A stretch of 15,943 nucleotides of DNA from an uncultured Bacteroidota bacterium (GTDB lineage: Bacteria > Bacteroidota > Bacteroidia > Bacteroidales > F082): NCBI GenBank assembly GCA_900542475.1, contig UQNO01000041.1:1-15943 (forward strand), in the 5' to 3' direction. This document shows, one piece after another, positions 1 to 8,427 of this stretch (position 1 is its first letter; each line of letters opens with the position of its first letter). The notes under the pieces are model-generated. The model was not told where the DNA came from and ran no database searches. It was given only the letters and a program-made list of their open reading frames with translations. Made by a program: the position numbers and the translations under genes.

Positions 1-315
1 GACGCCAATCTTGACCAGATGAACTATATAGCAGGTCGCCGCCTCAACGAGGTCAACCAGACGGCGGAGAAAGCCACTATTTTGGCGCATGTCGATGGAG
101 GCGTGCCTAATATTCGTGTCGCGGTGCCTGCACTGAACGCCAATGTTCTCGGACAGCTCGTTTATTTCTTTGAGATGGGCTGCGCATTGAGCGGATATAT
201 GCTTGAAGTCAACCCGTTCAACCAGCCGGGGGTGGAGGCATACAAAAAAAACATGTTCGCACTCCTGGGCAAGCCAGGATATGAGGAGTTAAGAGAGAAA
301 TTGTTAGAACGATAA
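1..315 (+). CDS. pgi: Glucose-6-phosphate isomerase, C-terminal end (5' part outside window)
   Basis: Glycolytic enzyme that interconverts glucose-6-phosphate and fructose-6-phosphate in the cytoplasm. Only the last 104 codons are present; the frame is open from base 1, so the gene starts upstream of the window. The segment GYMLEVNPFNQPGVEAYKK (about positions 193-249) fits the family's C-terminal signature, in which a Gln-x-Gly-Val-Glu core is followed by the active-site Lys. The ending FALLGKPGYEEL is also typical of Bacteroidota isomerases. The TAA stop (313-315) shares its last A with the ATG of the next gene (TAATG), so the two are probably co-transcribed and translationally coupled. Identification is firm; nothing can be said about the promoter or the N-terminal sugar-isomerase domain. 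Confidence 0.95.
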   Translation, partial: DANLDQMNYIAGRRLNEVNQTAEKATILAHVDGGVPNIRVAVPALNANVLGQLVYFFEMGCALSGYMLEVNPFNQPGVEAYKKNMFALLGKPGYEELREKLLER

Positions 316-1571
316 TGTATAACGACATTGAAATCATGGCCCCGGTGGGCTCGTATGAGGCGCTGGCGGCGGCGATACAGGCAGGAGCCGGCAGCGTGTA
401 CTTCGGCATCGGCAAACTCAATATGCGGTCGAAGTCCACTAAAAACTTTACGCTCGACGACCTGCAGGCCATCTCCGAGACATGCCACGCTCACGGAGTC
501 AAGAGTTATGTGACGGTGAACACCGTGGTTTTCGACGAAGAGATTGATGAGATGCACGACCTGTTAGATGCTATAAAAGCCAATAATATCTCGGCTATAA
601 TAGCTTCCGACCAGAGCGTGATACAATATGCCCGTGAAATTGGCGTGGAGGTGCATATATCGACGCAATGTAATATCACCAACATGGAGGCGGTGAAGTA
701 CTACTCCCAGTTTGCTGATGTCATGGTGACAGCCCGCGAGCTCAATATCAATCAGGTGAAACATATCGTTGAAGAGGTTGAACGTCAGCATATTACAGGT
801 CCTAAAGGCGAGTTGGTGCGTGTTGAGGTGTTTTGTCACGGAGCCTTGTGCATGGCGGTGTCAGGTAAATGTTATCTCAGTCTCGATAACTTCGGAACGA
901 GTGCTAACCGCGGCGCATGTGTTCAACCATGCAGACGTGGATATGAAGTCACAGATCGTGACAATGAAATAACGTTATCTATTGATAATGAATATATTAT
1001 GTCGCCGAAAGATCTCTGTACGCTACCTTTTCTTGATAAAGTGCTGGCTGCCGGCGTCAAGGTCTTGAAGATAGAAGGTCGTGGCCGTTCGCCTGAATAC
1101 ACTAAAGTGACTGTGGCTGTTTATCGGGAGGCAGTAGATGCCATAAACGCAGGAACATTCACAGAAGAAAAAGTCGCTGCATGGACAGAGCGCTTGCGGA
1201 GCGTTTACAACCGCGACTTCTGGGACGGCTATTATCTCGGCAGAAAAATGGGAGAATGGACTACGAAATACGGCTCGCAAGCTACAAAAACAAAACTGTT
1301 TGTCGGTACAATCACCAATTTTTTCGCAAAAATCAATGTGGCGGAAATCAGAATGGAGACACACGAACTCAACGTTGGCGATGAAATAATGATAATCGGT
1401 CCGACGACAGGTGTATATGAGGATACAATAAAAGAGATAAGAGTTGACTTGCAGCCTGTAAATCAAACAGTTAAGGGCGAACTGTGCTCCGTTCCAACAT
1501 ACGACATAGTTAGAAGAGGCGACAAAGTCTATAAAATTATTGAAACAACAGAAAACGATGCAACACTTTAA
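315..1571 (+). CDS. U32-family protein (TrhP/UbiU-like, 'collagenase-like' peptidase family)
   Basis: A 418-residue member of peptidase family U32. The family signature is visible at residues 171-188 (E-x-F-C-x-G-A-x-C then G-K-C-Y-L-S). Cys179, Cys186, Cys202 (or 206) and Cys235 follow the spacing of the four cysteines that hold an iron-sulfur cluster in the E. coli U32 proteins UbiU and TrhP. The N-terminal part (residues 6-150) looks like the usual TIM-barrel-like region starting with APVGSYEAL. Members studied in E. coli are oxygen-independent hydroxylases (TrhP on tRNA U34, RlhA on 23S rRNA, UbiU/V on quinones) rather than proteases; PrtC of Porphyromonas was named a collagenase. tRNA hydroxylation is the most likely role by length and cysteine pattern, but this is inference. 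The start is fixed by the TAATG overlap with pgi, and the 3' end overlaps the next gene by 14 bases. Confidence 0.88.
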   Translation: MYNDIEIMAPVGSYEALAAAIQAGAGSVYFGIGKLNMRSKSTKNFTLDDLQAISETCHAHGVKSYVTVNTVVFDEEIDEMHDLLDAIKANNISAIIASDQSVIQYAREIGVEVHISTQCNITNMEAVKYYSQFADVMVTARELNINQVKHIVEEVERQHITGPKGELVRVEVFCHGALCMAVSGKCYLSLDNFGTSANRGACVQPCRRGYEVTDRDNEITLSIDNEYIMSPKDLCTLPFLDKVLAAGVKVLKIEGRGRSPEYTKVTVAVYREAVDAINAGTFTEEKVAAWTERLRSVYNRDFWDGYYLGRKMGEWTTKYGSQATKTKLFVGTITNFFAKINVAEIRMETHELNVGDEIMIIGPTTGVYEDTIKEIRVDLQPVNQTVKGELCSVPTYDIVRRGDKVYKIIETTENDATL

Positions 1572-2400
1572 TTTACACACACATAGCAATTATTCCGACG
1601 GCAAGTCGCAGATGGAGGAGACTATAGCGGAAGCTATCCGTCAAGGAATGCATACCCTTGGCTTTTCAGACCATTCCAGCGTGCCGTTCGAGAGTCGTGT
1701 TTCTATCCCGATGGATAAAAACGATGAATATGTCAACCATATTAAAGAATTGAAAAACAAATATTCAAGAGATATTGACATCATAGCTTCCATGGAGATG
1801 GAATTTATTCCGGGCATCGTGGTGGACTTCCAGAAAACAAAGAAAGACTACAACCTTGATTATCTTATAGGGTCAGTGCACTTGGTGGGTAAAACGCCTG
1901 ATACTCTTTGGTTTATCGATGGTAAAAGCATAGAGCCATACGATGAGGGTCTTAAAAAATATTTCGATGGTGACATCAAAAAAGGTGTGAGGGCTTTCTT
2001 TGACCAGGAAAACGAAATGATAGAAACCGAGAAATTCGATATCATCGGACATTTCGACAAGGTGAAGATGAATGCGCGAGGTCGTTATTTCCACGAAGAA
2101 GAGAAATGGTACCGCGATATGGTTCTTGAGACCCTCGACCTCATAAAACAGCATGATTTGATAGTTGAAATCAATACTCGTGGTTTATATAAGCAGCGTT
2201 ACAACGGATTTTATCCGTCGGAGTGGCTGCTGCCTCGCATGAAAGAACTCGACATACCGGTGGTCATCAGCTCCGACGCACATCAATATTATGAGTTGAC
2301 ATATTTCTTCAAAGAAGCAGAAGAAGTGTTGAAAAATGTGGGATATAACGAAACAATGTGTTTTAAAAATGGAAAATGGGAAGCAGAGGCTCTCATGTAA
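1558..2400 (+). CDS. PHP-domain phosphatase, histidinol-phosphatase (HisK/HisJ) type
   Basis: A 280-residue PHP-superfamily metal-dependent phosphoesterase. The metal ligands expected of the fold are visible: H7-x-H9 in the N-terminal LHTHSNYSDG motif, D14, H39 (FSDHS), E80/E82, H108 (GSVH), H165 (GHFD) and D240-x-H242 (SSDAH). Length and motif order match the PHP histidinol-phosphatases that dephosphorylate L-histidinol phosphate in histidine synthesis. No other his gene is nearby, so the substrate is unproven and another small phosphoester is possible. I chose ATG 1558, which places HTH near the N-terminus as in the family; an upstream TTG at 1540 would add only six residues. The gene overlaps the U32 gene by 14 bases, which suggests translational coupling. 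Confidence 0.85.
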   Translation: MQHFNLHTHSNYSDGKSQMEETIAEAIRQGMHTLGFSDHSSVPFESRVSIPMDKNDEYVNHIKELKNKYSRDIDIIASMEMEFIPGIVVDFQKTKKDYNLDYLIGSVHLVGKTPDTLWFIDGKSIEPYDEGLKKYFDGDIKKGVRAFFDQENEMIETEKFDIIGHFDKVKMNARGRYFHEEEKWYRDMVLETLDLIKQHDLIVEINTRGLYKQRYNGFYPSEWLLPRMKELDIPVVISSDAHQYYELTYFFKEAEEVLKNVGYNETMCFKNGKWEAEALM

Positions 2401-2456
2401 TTTCGCCGAATATTATCGTAATTGAACATGACAAAAAATATTTAAATCTTAATGAA

Positions 2457-4589
2457 ATGAAAAAACTGTTTTTATCTATTACATTGATTATTAGCGTTTT
2501 ATGCGCTAAAGCAGATGAAGGAATGTGGCTGCCATACAACCTCAGCTGCCAAAGTCTCTACGAAATGCAGCAACTTGGATGCAAGCTTACTGCCGAACAG
2601 ATTTTCGACCTTAACCAGCCAAGTCTTAAAGATGCCATAGTGCAGTTCGGCGGCGGCTGCACCGGTGAGTTAATCTCACCGGAAGGTCTTTTGCTCACCA
2701 ATCATCATTGCGGTTTAAGCTATGTGCAGAAACACGCCACCGTGGAACACGACTATCTAACCGACGGTTTCTGGGCTTACAGCAAAGACGAAGAGTTGCC
2801 GAACCCGGGCTTGACGGTTTCTTTTCTGGCAAATGTTGAAGATGTCACAGAATTGATTCTCGAAGGTGTCACCGATGAGGAGACACGCAGCGACATTATC
2901 TCCGAAAACATCAAAAAGATTAAAAAAGAACGCAAAGGTGAACGTGACGTGACTATCGAGATTGTGTCGTTCTACTCCGGCAATCAATACATTTTGTTTG
3001 AATACGATGTTTACAGAGACGTGCGTCTCGTTTGCTGCCCGCCATGGGGAATCGGCAAATACGGCGCTGACACCGATAATTGGACATGGCCCCGCCATAA
3101 AGGCGACTTCAACATTTTCAGAGTATATACCGACCGTGATGGAAAACCGGCAAAGTATAGCGAAAACAATATCCCGATGCAGTCGAAACACTATCTGCCT
3201 ATCAACATCAAAGGCGTGAAAGCCGGCGACTATGCCATGATTTTGGGTTTTCCGGGTTCGACAGACAGATATTCAACATCTTACACCGTGAAAAATCTTA
3301 TCGAGTCTGACTGCCCGGCAATCATCAATTGCCGAACAACCAAACTCAATGAATATCGCAAGCACATGGACGCCGACCAGGAAGTGTTTATCAAATATGC
3401 CTCAAAACAGGCGGGTGTCTCAAACTACTGGAAATATTCCATCGGTCAACGCAAACAGTTGGTGCGCAACCATGTTTACGACAGAAGGCTGGAACAAGAA
3501 AGAGCTTTCCGTGAATGGGTGTTGGAAGACCCTGCGCGTCAGATGGTTTATGGCGATATTTTCGATGGAATACAAGAAAAATGGGAGATTCTCGATGATA
3601 TTATTATGCCTATGACATATCTTCGCGAGGCGGGGTGGAACGGCGGCGAGGCTGTCGCATTCTCACGTAGATTTGTCAAAATCAATAATTTAATCAACAA
3701 TAAAGCCTCAAAAGAAGACATAGCCGCGATGGCGGAAAGTTTGAAAACCCAGGCAGAGACATTCTTCAAGGACTACGACAAGGCTCTTGACATGGACGTG
3801 ACCATTGCTTTGCTCAATCTTTTCTACAAAGATATCGACCGTTACCTTCCTTCGATGATTGCTGAAATAGGTGCTAAAAACAACGGCGATTTCACTGAAT
3901 GGGTTGCGAAAGCATTTGAAAAATCTGTTTTCGTCGATTACGCCAAGCTTGAAAAATGGCTTGAAAAACCCAAGAAACTCGATAAAGACCCTATCTTTGC
4001 ATTGACTATGAATATGATAGAAGAACAGTCCAATGTTATTTATCCTTTGTATGAGGCTGCCGGCTTGCTTGGCAACAAAGGAGAACGTCTATATATGAAA
4101 GGTCTCATGGAGATGCAGACAGAGCGCAATTTCTATCCGGACGCCAACTTCACCATGCGTCTCACGTATGGCACAGTGGAGCCTTATAAAGGCGCTGATG
4201 CCGTGAATTATAACTACTACACGACTATGGACGGCGTGATGGCAAAATATATTCCCGGAAACTGGGAGTTCGACATACCGCAGGATGTCCGCGACCTCTA
4301 TGAAGCCCGCGACTATGGCCGTTACGCTGACGAGAACGGCGACCTCGTTGTCAACTTCATCACTACCAACGACATCACCGGTGGTAATTCAGGAAGCCCC
4401 GTAATCAACGGCGAAGGCGAACTTATCGGTCTCGCTTTTGACGGCAACTGGGAAGCTATGAGCGGCGACATCATGTTTGAACAGAAAGTGCAACGCACCA
4501 TCTGTATGGACGCCCGTTATCTGCTTTGGTGCCTCGAAAAAGTAGGAAAAGTGAACAATATCATCGACGAATTGACGATAATAGAATAG
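2457..4589 (+). CDS. S46-family dipeptidyl-peptidase, DPP7-like (exported)
   Basis: A 710-residue serine dipeptidyl-peptidase of MEROPS family S46, the size of Porphyromonas DPP7/DPP11. Residues 1-19 are a signal peptide (KK, then a hydrophobic run ending CAKA), so it acts in the periplasm or at the surface and removes dipeptides from imported peptides. The catalytic His lies in TNHHCG (residues 81-86, probably H84), the Asp in RHKGDF (D217) and the nucleophile in GGNSGSPV (S645). The residue 18 after the Ser is Gly (G663); in Porphyromonas enzymes Gly there goes with DPP7 (hydrophobic P1) and Arg with DPP11 (Asp/Glu P1), so DPP7-like specificity is predicted. ATG 2457 gives a proper signal peptide; an in-frame ATG at 2376 lies inside the previous gene. 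The 56-base gap upstream has only a weak promoter-like TTG (about 2422) with TAAATCTT (about 2441). Confidence 0.93.
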   Translation: MKKLFLSITLIISVLCAKADEGMWLPYNLSCQSLYEMQQLGCKLTAEQIFDLNQPSLKDAIVQFGGGCTGELISPEGLLLTNHHCGLSYVQKHATVEHDYLTDGFWAYSKDEELPNPGLTVSFLANVEDVTELILEGVTDEETRSDIISENIKKIKKERKGERDVTIEIVSFYSGNQYILFEYDVYRDVRLVCCPPWGIGKYGADTDNWTWPRHKGDFNIFRVYTDRDGKPAKYSENNIPMQSKHYLPINIKGVKAGDYAMILGFPGSTDRYSTSYTVKNLIESDCPAIINCRTTKLNEYRKHMDADQEVFIKYASKQAGVSNYWKYSIGQRKQLVRNHVYDRRLEQERAFREWVLEDPARQMVYGDIFDGIQEKWEILDDIIMPMTYLREAGWNGGEAVAFSRRFVKINNLINNKASKEDIAAMAESLKTQAETFFKDYDKALDMDVTIALLNLFYKDIDRYLPSMIAEIGAKNNGDFTEWVAKAFEKSVFVDYAKLEKWLEKPKKLDKDPIFALTMNMIEEQSNVIYPLYEAAGLLGNKGERLYMKGLMEMQTERNFYPDANFTMRLTYGTVEPYKGADAVNYNYYTTMDGVMAKYIPGNWEFDIPQDVRDLYEARDYGRYADENGDLVVNFITTNDITGGNSGSPVINGEGELIGLAFDGNWEAMSGDIMFEQKVQRTICMDARYLLWCLEKVGKVNNIIDELTIIE

Positions 4590-4592
4590 GAC

Positions 4593-4636
4593 AACTTTGT
4601 CGGGACAAGGCTTTTAAGCCTTGTCCCGACAAAGTT
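4593..4636. terminator. Bidirectional terminator, perfect 21-bp inverted repeat
   Basis: Two perfectly complementary 21-base arms (4593-4613 and 4616-4636) are separated by only TT. The arm begins AACTTTGTCGGGACAAGG. The hairpin lies between the convergent S46 peptidase gene (stop 4589) and the response-regulator gene, whose TAA (4637-4635) is inside the second arm. It is strong and palindromic and should stop transcription both ways. The U-run is short in either direction (GTTATTT rightward), so a role in mRNA 3' stabilisation is also possible. Confidence 0.85.
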
Positions 4637-5393
4637 ATTTCGAAAACCAGTTTTTAAATTCAGAAACCTTCGCCTTGCTTATGATAATCTTTTCTGGAAT
4701 ATTTACCGACATATTGAGCGACAATTTGTTGCCAAACCATATCGTCAAGTCTTTTATCGCTTTGCGCGAAACGATGAATTGTCGGTTGGCGCGGAAGAAA
4801 TCATCAGGATTGAGTTGCATCATGATGTCGTCTAAAGTCTGGTTCATGTAATAAGTATGCTCATCTAATGTGATGGCTTTCACCGTCTTCGTGTCGATAT
4901 AAAAATATGCGATGTTGGTCGTCACTATGGGAATGAGCTTGTCGCGTTCTGGCACTAAAAAACACGATTTGTGTTTTTTAATCGAGCCGAGTTTTTGAAT
5001 AATGTCTGTAATCGCCTGATTGTCAGTTGAGTTATTGTCAATTAGATTGTTGTATTTGTTCATTGCTCGTGTCAAGGCGTTGCGGTTTATCGGCTTAAGA
5101 AGGTAGTCGATGCTGCTGACTTCAAACGCCTTGAGGGCATATTCGTCGTATGCTGTTGTGAAAATGACAGGGCATGTTATCTGCACCTGCTCGAAGATGG
5201 TGAACGACGAGCCGTCGGCTAAATGTATGTCCATGAACACCAAGTCTGGCATTGGATTTTCGTCGAACCACGCCACGCTTTCGTCTATCGACTGCAGCGT
5301 GGCTATCACCTCGGTGTCGGGTGCCACTTCCGTTATCAGTTTTTGCAGCGATTGTGCTGCTAAAACCTCGTCTTCAATGATTAAAGCTTTCAT
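4635..5393 (-). CDS. LytTR-family response regulator
   Basis: A 252-residue two-component response regulator. The receiver domain (residues 1-115) has the acidic pair E7/D8, phospho-acceptor D55 in the VFMDIHL strand, T79/T80 and K100 (LLKP). A LytTR DNA-binding domain follows (about 145-250; DDFFRANRQFIVS and the final IPEKII strand are typical). Such proteins, activated by LytS-type kinases, bind short repeats in promoter DNA. I chose ATG 5393, which begins MKALIIEDE; a start 12 codons further upstream would overlap the kinase gene and add an atypical N-terminus. It lies 11 bases after the kinase stop and is the last gene of the exporter operon, so it probably controls that operon, perhaps autoregulating it. 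Its stop codon sits inside the terminator hairpin. Confidence 0.93.
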   Translation of the reverse strand: MKALIIEDEVLAAQSLQKLITEVAPDTEVIATLQSIDESVAWFDENPMPDLVFMDIHLADGSSFTIFEQVQITCPVIFTTAYDEYALKAFEVSSIDYLLKPINRNALTRAMNKYNNLIDNNSTDNQAITDIIQKLGSIKKHKSCFLVPERDKLIPIVTTNIAYFYIDTKTVKAITLDEHTYYMNQTLDDIMMQLNPDDFFRANRQFIVSRKAIKDLTIWFGNKLSLNMSVNIPEKIIISKAKVSEFKNWFSK

Positions 5394-5404
5394 AATAAAT
5401 AGTT

Positions 5405-6466
5405 TTATACCAAAGGAATCTTCACGCAAAACGTACTTCCATTGTTGGTGATTTTAACAGTTTTATTCCATTTCAGCCTATAACGCTCCGTGAGATTGGC
5501 CAATCCGATGCCGTTGCTCTCCTCCGGCGTGGTTTTCAATTGTATCGGATTAGAGACAAAAATGCCGCCATCGTCTGTGGCGATAGTCACCACCAGAGGC
5601 TGTTTCGACGAGATGACATTATGTTTCACGGAGTTCTCTATCAGCGACTGTAAAGATAACGGCAAAACGCTGAAATTGTTATATTTAGAATCAATCTTAA
5701 ACTCAAATTTCAAATTTTTACCATAGCGAATCTGCATCATCCCGCAATAAGCATAGACGCATTTCAGTTCTTCTTCAAGACTTAAAACCTCCTTGTTTTG
5801 TAATGTGTAGCGTAAAACAGACGACAGTTCTTGAAGATAATTCTCCGCTTTTCCAGTGTCCAAGGTGATGAGCGACTGCAAAGTATTTAACGAGTTGAAA
5901 AGAAAATGAGGGTCGAGTTGGTTTTTTAGCGCCTCGAAGCGGGTAAGGATATTTTGACTGCGCAACGATTCGTTTTCGACAGCGATTTTCTTTTGATAGT
6001 ACTGCGATTTCAACAGTTGCACTACAAGTAGCGCCATAACTGTAAGCGTGAGGTCGCGGATAAGACTGTCCCTTAGCACATTATACACAAATTCCGGATC
6101 CGTGGGTCCCGGATGAATGGCCTCTATTGTGAAGACAAAGCCTATGCTCAACACGCCGGCGATTATCATAGAGCCTAAAACAGTGATGCCTAATTCGACA
6201 AATCTGTTTTTTATGGAATGAATCATTACTATCCGATGATAAATCAGAATGATGAAAATCATGATGAAATGGATTGTCGAGAAAAACAAAACCCTCCATA
6301 GGCTGAAGTTATAATGTTGAAAAGCTCGTATCTCTTCGTTAAAAAACAGAGTGTTTCCAAAGAAAAACGCCAAAACCATTATCAGATGGAAGCCCACGCT
6401 GATGATGAGCGACCATAAAACGATTTTTTTCAGTGTCAGATATTCCGGTACGGTGTATTTATTCAT
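5405..6466 (-). CDS. LytS-type sensor histidine kinase (membrane)
   Basis: A 353-residue membrane sensor kinase of the His_kinase/HATPase type found in LytS/YehU. The N-terminal half has about four hydrophobic segments (roughly residues 16-37, 59-78, 94-116 and 138-153 from this start) with no obvious extracytoplasmic sensor domain. A short coiled linker leads to the phospho-acceptor box NQLDPHFLFNSLNTL with His187, then an N-box (LIENSVKHN) and a G-box (GIGLANLTERY). It should phosphorylate the regulator encoded next to it. Start: ATG 6466 overlaps the permease stop by 8 bases (ATGAATAA); an ATG at 6478 would add four residues and is a possible alternative. With so little periplasmic sequence it may sense membrane state or the exporter's own substrate. 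Confidence 0.92.
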   Translation of the reverse strand: MNKYTVPEYLTLKKIVLWSLIISVGFHLIMVLAFFFGNTLFFNEEIRAFQHYNFSLWRVLFFSTIHFIMIFIILIYHRIVMIHSIKNRFVELGITVLGSMIIAGVLSIGFVFTIEAIHPGPTDPEFVYNVLRDSLIRDLTLTVMALLVVQLLKSQYYQKKIAVENESLRSQNILTRFEALKNQLDPHFLFNSLNTLQSLITLDTGKAENYLQELSSVLRYTLQNKEVLSLEEELKCVYAYCGMMQIRYGKNLKFEFKIDSKYNNFSVLPLSLQSLIENSVKHNVISSKQPLVVTIATDDGGIFVSNPIQLKTTPEESNGIGLANLTERYRLKWNKTVKITNNGSTFCVKIPLV

Positions 6467-7679
6467 AACGTAAAGCATTTATAGGGTCGGTACGGGAGGC
6501 TTTCAAGGCAGGAAAAAAGCCCGCGATGAGACCGAGAACCGCACATGACACAAATGATATTATCATCCATAATATATTGACAATGAATGGCAAAGACATT
6601 ATCAAATCGACAGAATACGACAGTATTAAGCCGAGAATGAGACCGAGAACGCCGCCAATCAGACTCAATATGATACTTTCTGTTAAAAACTGCAGCAAAA
6701 TTGCAGAATTTTTCGCTCCGATTGACATTCGGAGGCCAATTTCTTTTGTGCGCTCTGTCACGGTGACGTACATGATGTTCATAATGCCAATGCAGCCTAC
6801 TAAAAGCGATATCAGGGCGATGGCGATGAGAACAGTGGTTATCATGCTGGTCATGGAGGTCATCATGTCAAGTAATTCTTGCTGTGTACGCACCTCGAAG
6901 TCGTCCACTCCGTTGTTAGTGATTTTATGAGAGGCGCGCAAGATGCCGACAATTTCATCGACGGCGGTGTCAGCCACGTCTTCCGATGCCGCGGAGCAAA
7001 CAATCTGATGAATGAAATCAACGCCGAGCATTCGTTTTTGTACCGTCGAATATGGCATGACGACGACATCGTCTTGGTCCATGCCCATGGTATTTTCGCC
7101 TTTCTCCTTTAACGTCCCTATAACTTTAAACGGCATATTGCCCACACGTATTGTCTTGCCTATCGGGTCTTCGTCCTCATCGAAAAGATTCTTGACAATA
7201 GTCTGTCCGATGAGACCCACCTTGGCATATTTCCTCACGTCATCTTCGGTGAAGTTGACACCTGTGGCGATTTCGTATTTCCTGATTTGTAGATAATCTG
7301 TGGAGCCTCCATACACCGTTCCCGACCAGTTTTTCGAGCCGTTGACAATTTGTCCGCCGCTGTTCACCACAGGGCTGACCATTATGATGTTTTTGGCGTT
7401 TTCAGCAATCATCTCGACATCTTTCACTTTGAGTGACTGCACATTCGAAGAGCCCATGCTCACGCCTCCTCGCCGTTGGTTGGCGCGCATCACCATGATG
7501 AGATTGGAGCCCATGTCCGACAACTGATTTGCGGTACTTTGTTTCAAGCCTTCTCCAAGATTCACCACGGCGATTACAGCTGCAATGCCGATTACGATTC
7601 CAAGCATGGAAAGCACTGAACGTGTCTTGTTGCGCAGCAATGCTTTGGCTGATATTCTTGTTAAATTTAGAATGTCCAT
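6459..7679 (-). CDS. MacB-type ABC transporter permease
   Basis: A 406-residue permease with the MacB/FtsX arrangement. One transmembrane helix near residues 22-44 is followed by a large periplasmic MacB_PCD-like domain (about 45-270), then three C-terminal helices (about 275-300, 325-350, 360-388) and the typical ending FFPALKASRTDPINALRYE. The cytoplasmic TERTKEIGLRMSIGAK segment after the second helix is the coupling region characteristic of this family. It works with the separately encoded ATPase as a mechanotransmission-type exporter that drives substrates from the periplasm through the outer-membrane channel. I chose ATG 7679, one base after the ATPase stop; upstream in-frame ATGs at 7697 and 7691 lie within the ATPase gene and add residues not typical of the family. 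Confidence 0.93.
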   Translation of the reverse strand: MDILNLTRISAKALLRNKTRSVLSMLGIVIGIAAVIAVVNLGEGLKQSTANQLSDMGSNLIMVMRANQRRGGVSMGSSNVQSLKVKDVEMIAENAKNIIMVSPVVNSGGQIVNGSKNWSGTVYGGSTDYLQIRKYEIATGVNFTEDDVRKYAKVGLIGQTIVKNLFDEDEDPIGKTIRVGNMPFKVIGTLKEKGENTMGMDQDDVVVMPYSTVQKRMLGVDFIHQIVCSAASEDVADTAVDEIVGILRASHKITNNGVDDFEVRTQQELLDMMTSMTSMITTVLIAIALISLLVGCIGIMNIMYVTVTERTKEIGLRMSIGAKNSAILLQFLTESIILSLIGGVLGLILGLILSYSVDLIMSLPFIVNILWMIISFVSCAVLGLIAGFFPALKASRTDPINALRYE

Positions 7680-7680
7680 A

Positions 7681-8427
7681 TCAATAATCATTTTCAATTG
7701 GCAGAGCCTTCAACGCTTCGGCTGCCGATTTCGTTGCCACTGCCTCATCACGAAGGATGTGACCGTCGCGTAAAAATATTGTTCTGTCAGTAAACACCGC
7801 GATGTCAGATTCATGCGTGACAAAGGCGATGGTCTTGCCCTGCTCATGCAGTCGTTGGAAAAGACTCATAATCTCGTAAGACGTACGAGTGTCAAGATTA
7901 CCTGTCGCTTCGTCGGCAAGCACAATGACAGGGTTGTTGACCAAGGCGCGGGCGATGGCGACACGTTGCTGTTGTCCTCCCGATAACTGGTTCGGCGTAT
8001 GATACATGCGGTCTTTCAAGCCGACCATCTCGAGGGCGTGCTGCGCCTTTTCGTGACGTTCGCGATGCGACACCGCTGGATTGTAAATCAGCGGAAGCTC
8101 CACGTTTTCAAGAGCCGATGTGCGCGGAAGCAGGTTGTACGACTGAAAAACGAAGCCTATCTTGCGGTTTCGTATATCCGAAAGCTCGTTTTTCGTTCTG
8201 TTTTTGACGGAAAGACCGTCGATGAGATAGTTGCCTGCCGTAGGCTGGTCGAGGCAGCCGAGAATGTTGAGCAAGGTTGACTTGCCGCTGCCAGACGACC
8301 CCATGATGCTCACGAACTCCCCCTGAAAAATCTCGAAAGAGACACCTTTCAGAGCATGCACCTCCTCGCTTCCCACAACGAAAGTGCGTTTCAGATTCTC
8401 GACTTTTATGATGGAATTTTTATTCAT
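7681..8427 (-). CDS. MacB/LolD-type ABC transporter ATP-binding protein
   Basis: A 248-residue nucleotide-binding subunit. Walker A GSSGSGKST (residues 43-51), Q-loop Q95 (FVFQ), signature LSGGQ (148-152), Walker B VIVLADE (167-173) and switch His205 (VTHE) are all intact, so the protein should hydrolyse ATP. The segment FVFQSYNLLPRTSALENVELPL is standard for the MacB/LolD group. In E. coli MacB the ATPase is fused to the permease; here it is a separate gene, a common arrangement in Bacteroidota. The start is set by an ATGA overlap (8427-8424) with the adaptor gene's TGA, pointing to translational coupling and a fixed subunit ratio. Confidence 0.95.
   Translation of the reverse strand: MNKNSIIKVENLKRTFVVGSEEVHALKGVSFEIFQGEFVSIMGSSGSGKSTLLNILGCLDQPTAGNYLIDGLSVKNRTKNELSDIRNRKIGFVFQSYNLLPRTSALENVELPLIYNPAVSHRERHEKAQHALEMVGLKDRMYHTPNQLSGGQQQRVAIARALVNNPVIVLADEATGNLDTRTSYEIMSLFQRLHEQGKTIAFVTHESDIAVFTDRTIFLRDGHILRDEAVATKSAAEALKALPIENDY

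Noticed and set aside
1023..1589. 188-codon minus-strand ORF opposite the U32 gene
   Set aside because: It is antisense to a well-recognised gene, has a low-complexity Cys/Phe-rich translation and no start context.
2376..2456. Longer N-terminus for the S46 peptidase from ATG 2376
   Set aside because: It lies inside the PHP gene and would bury the signal peptide that starts at 2457.
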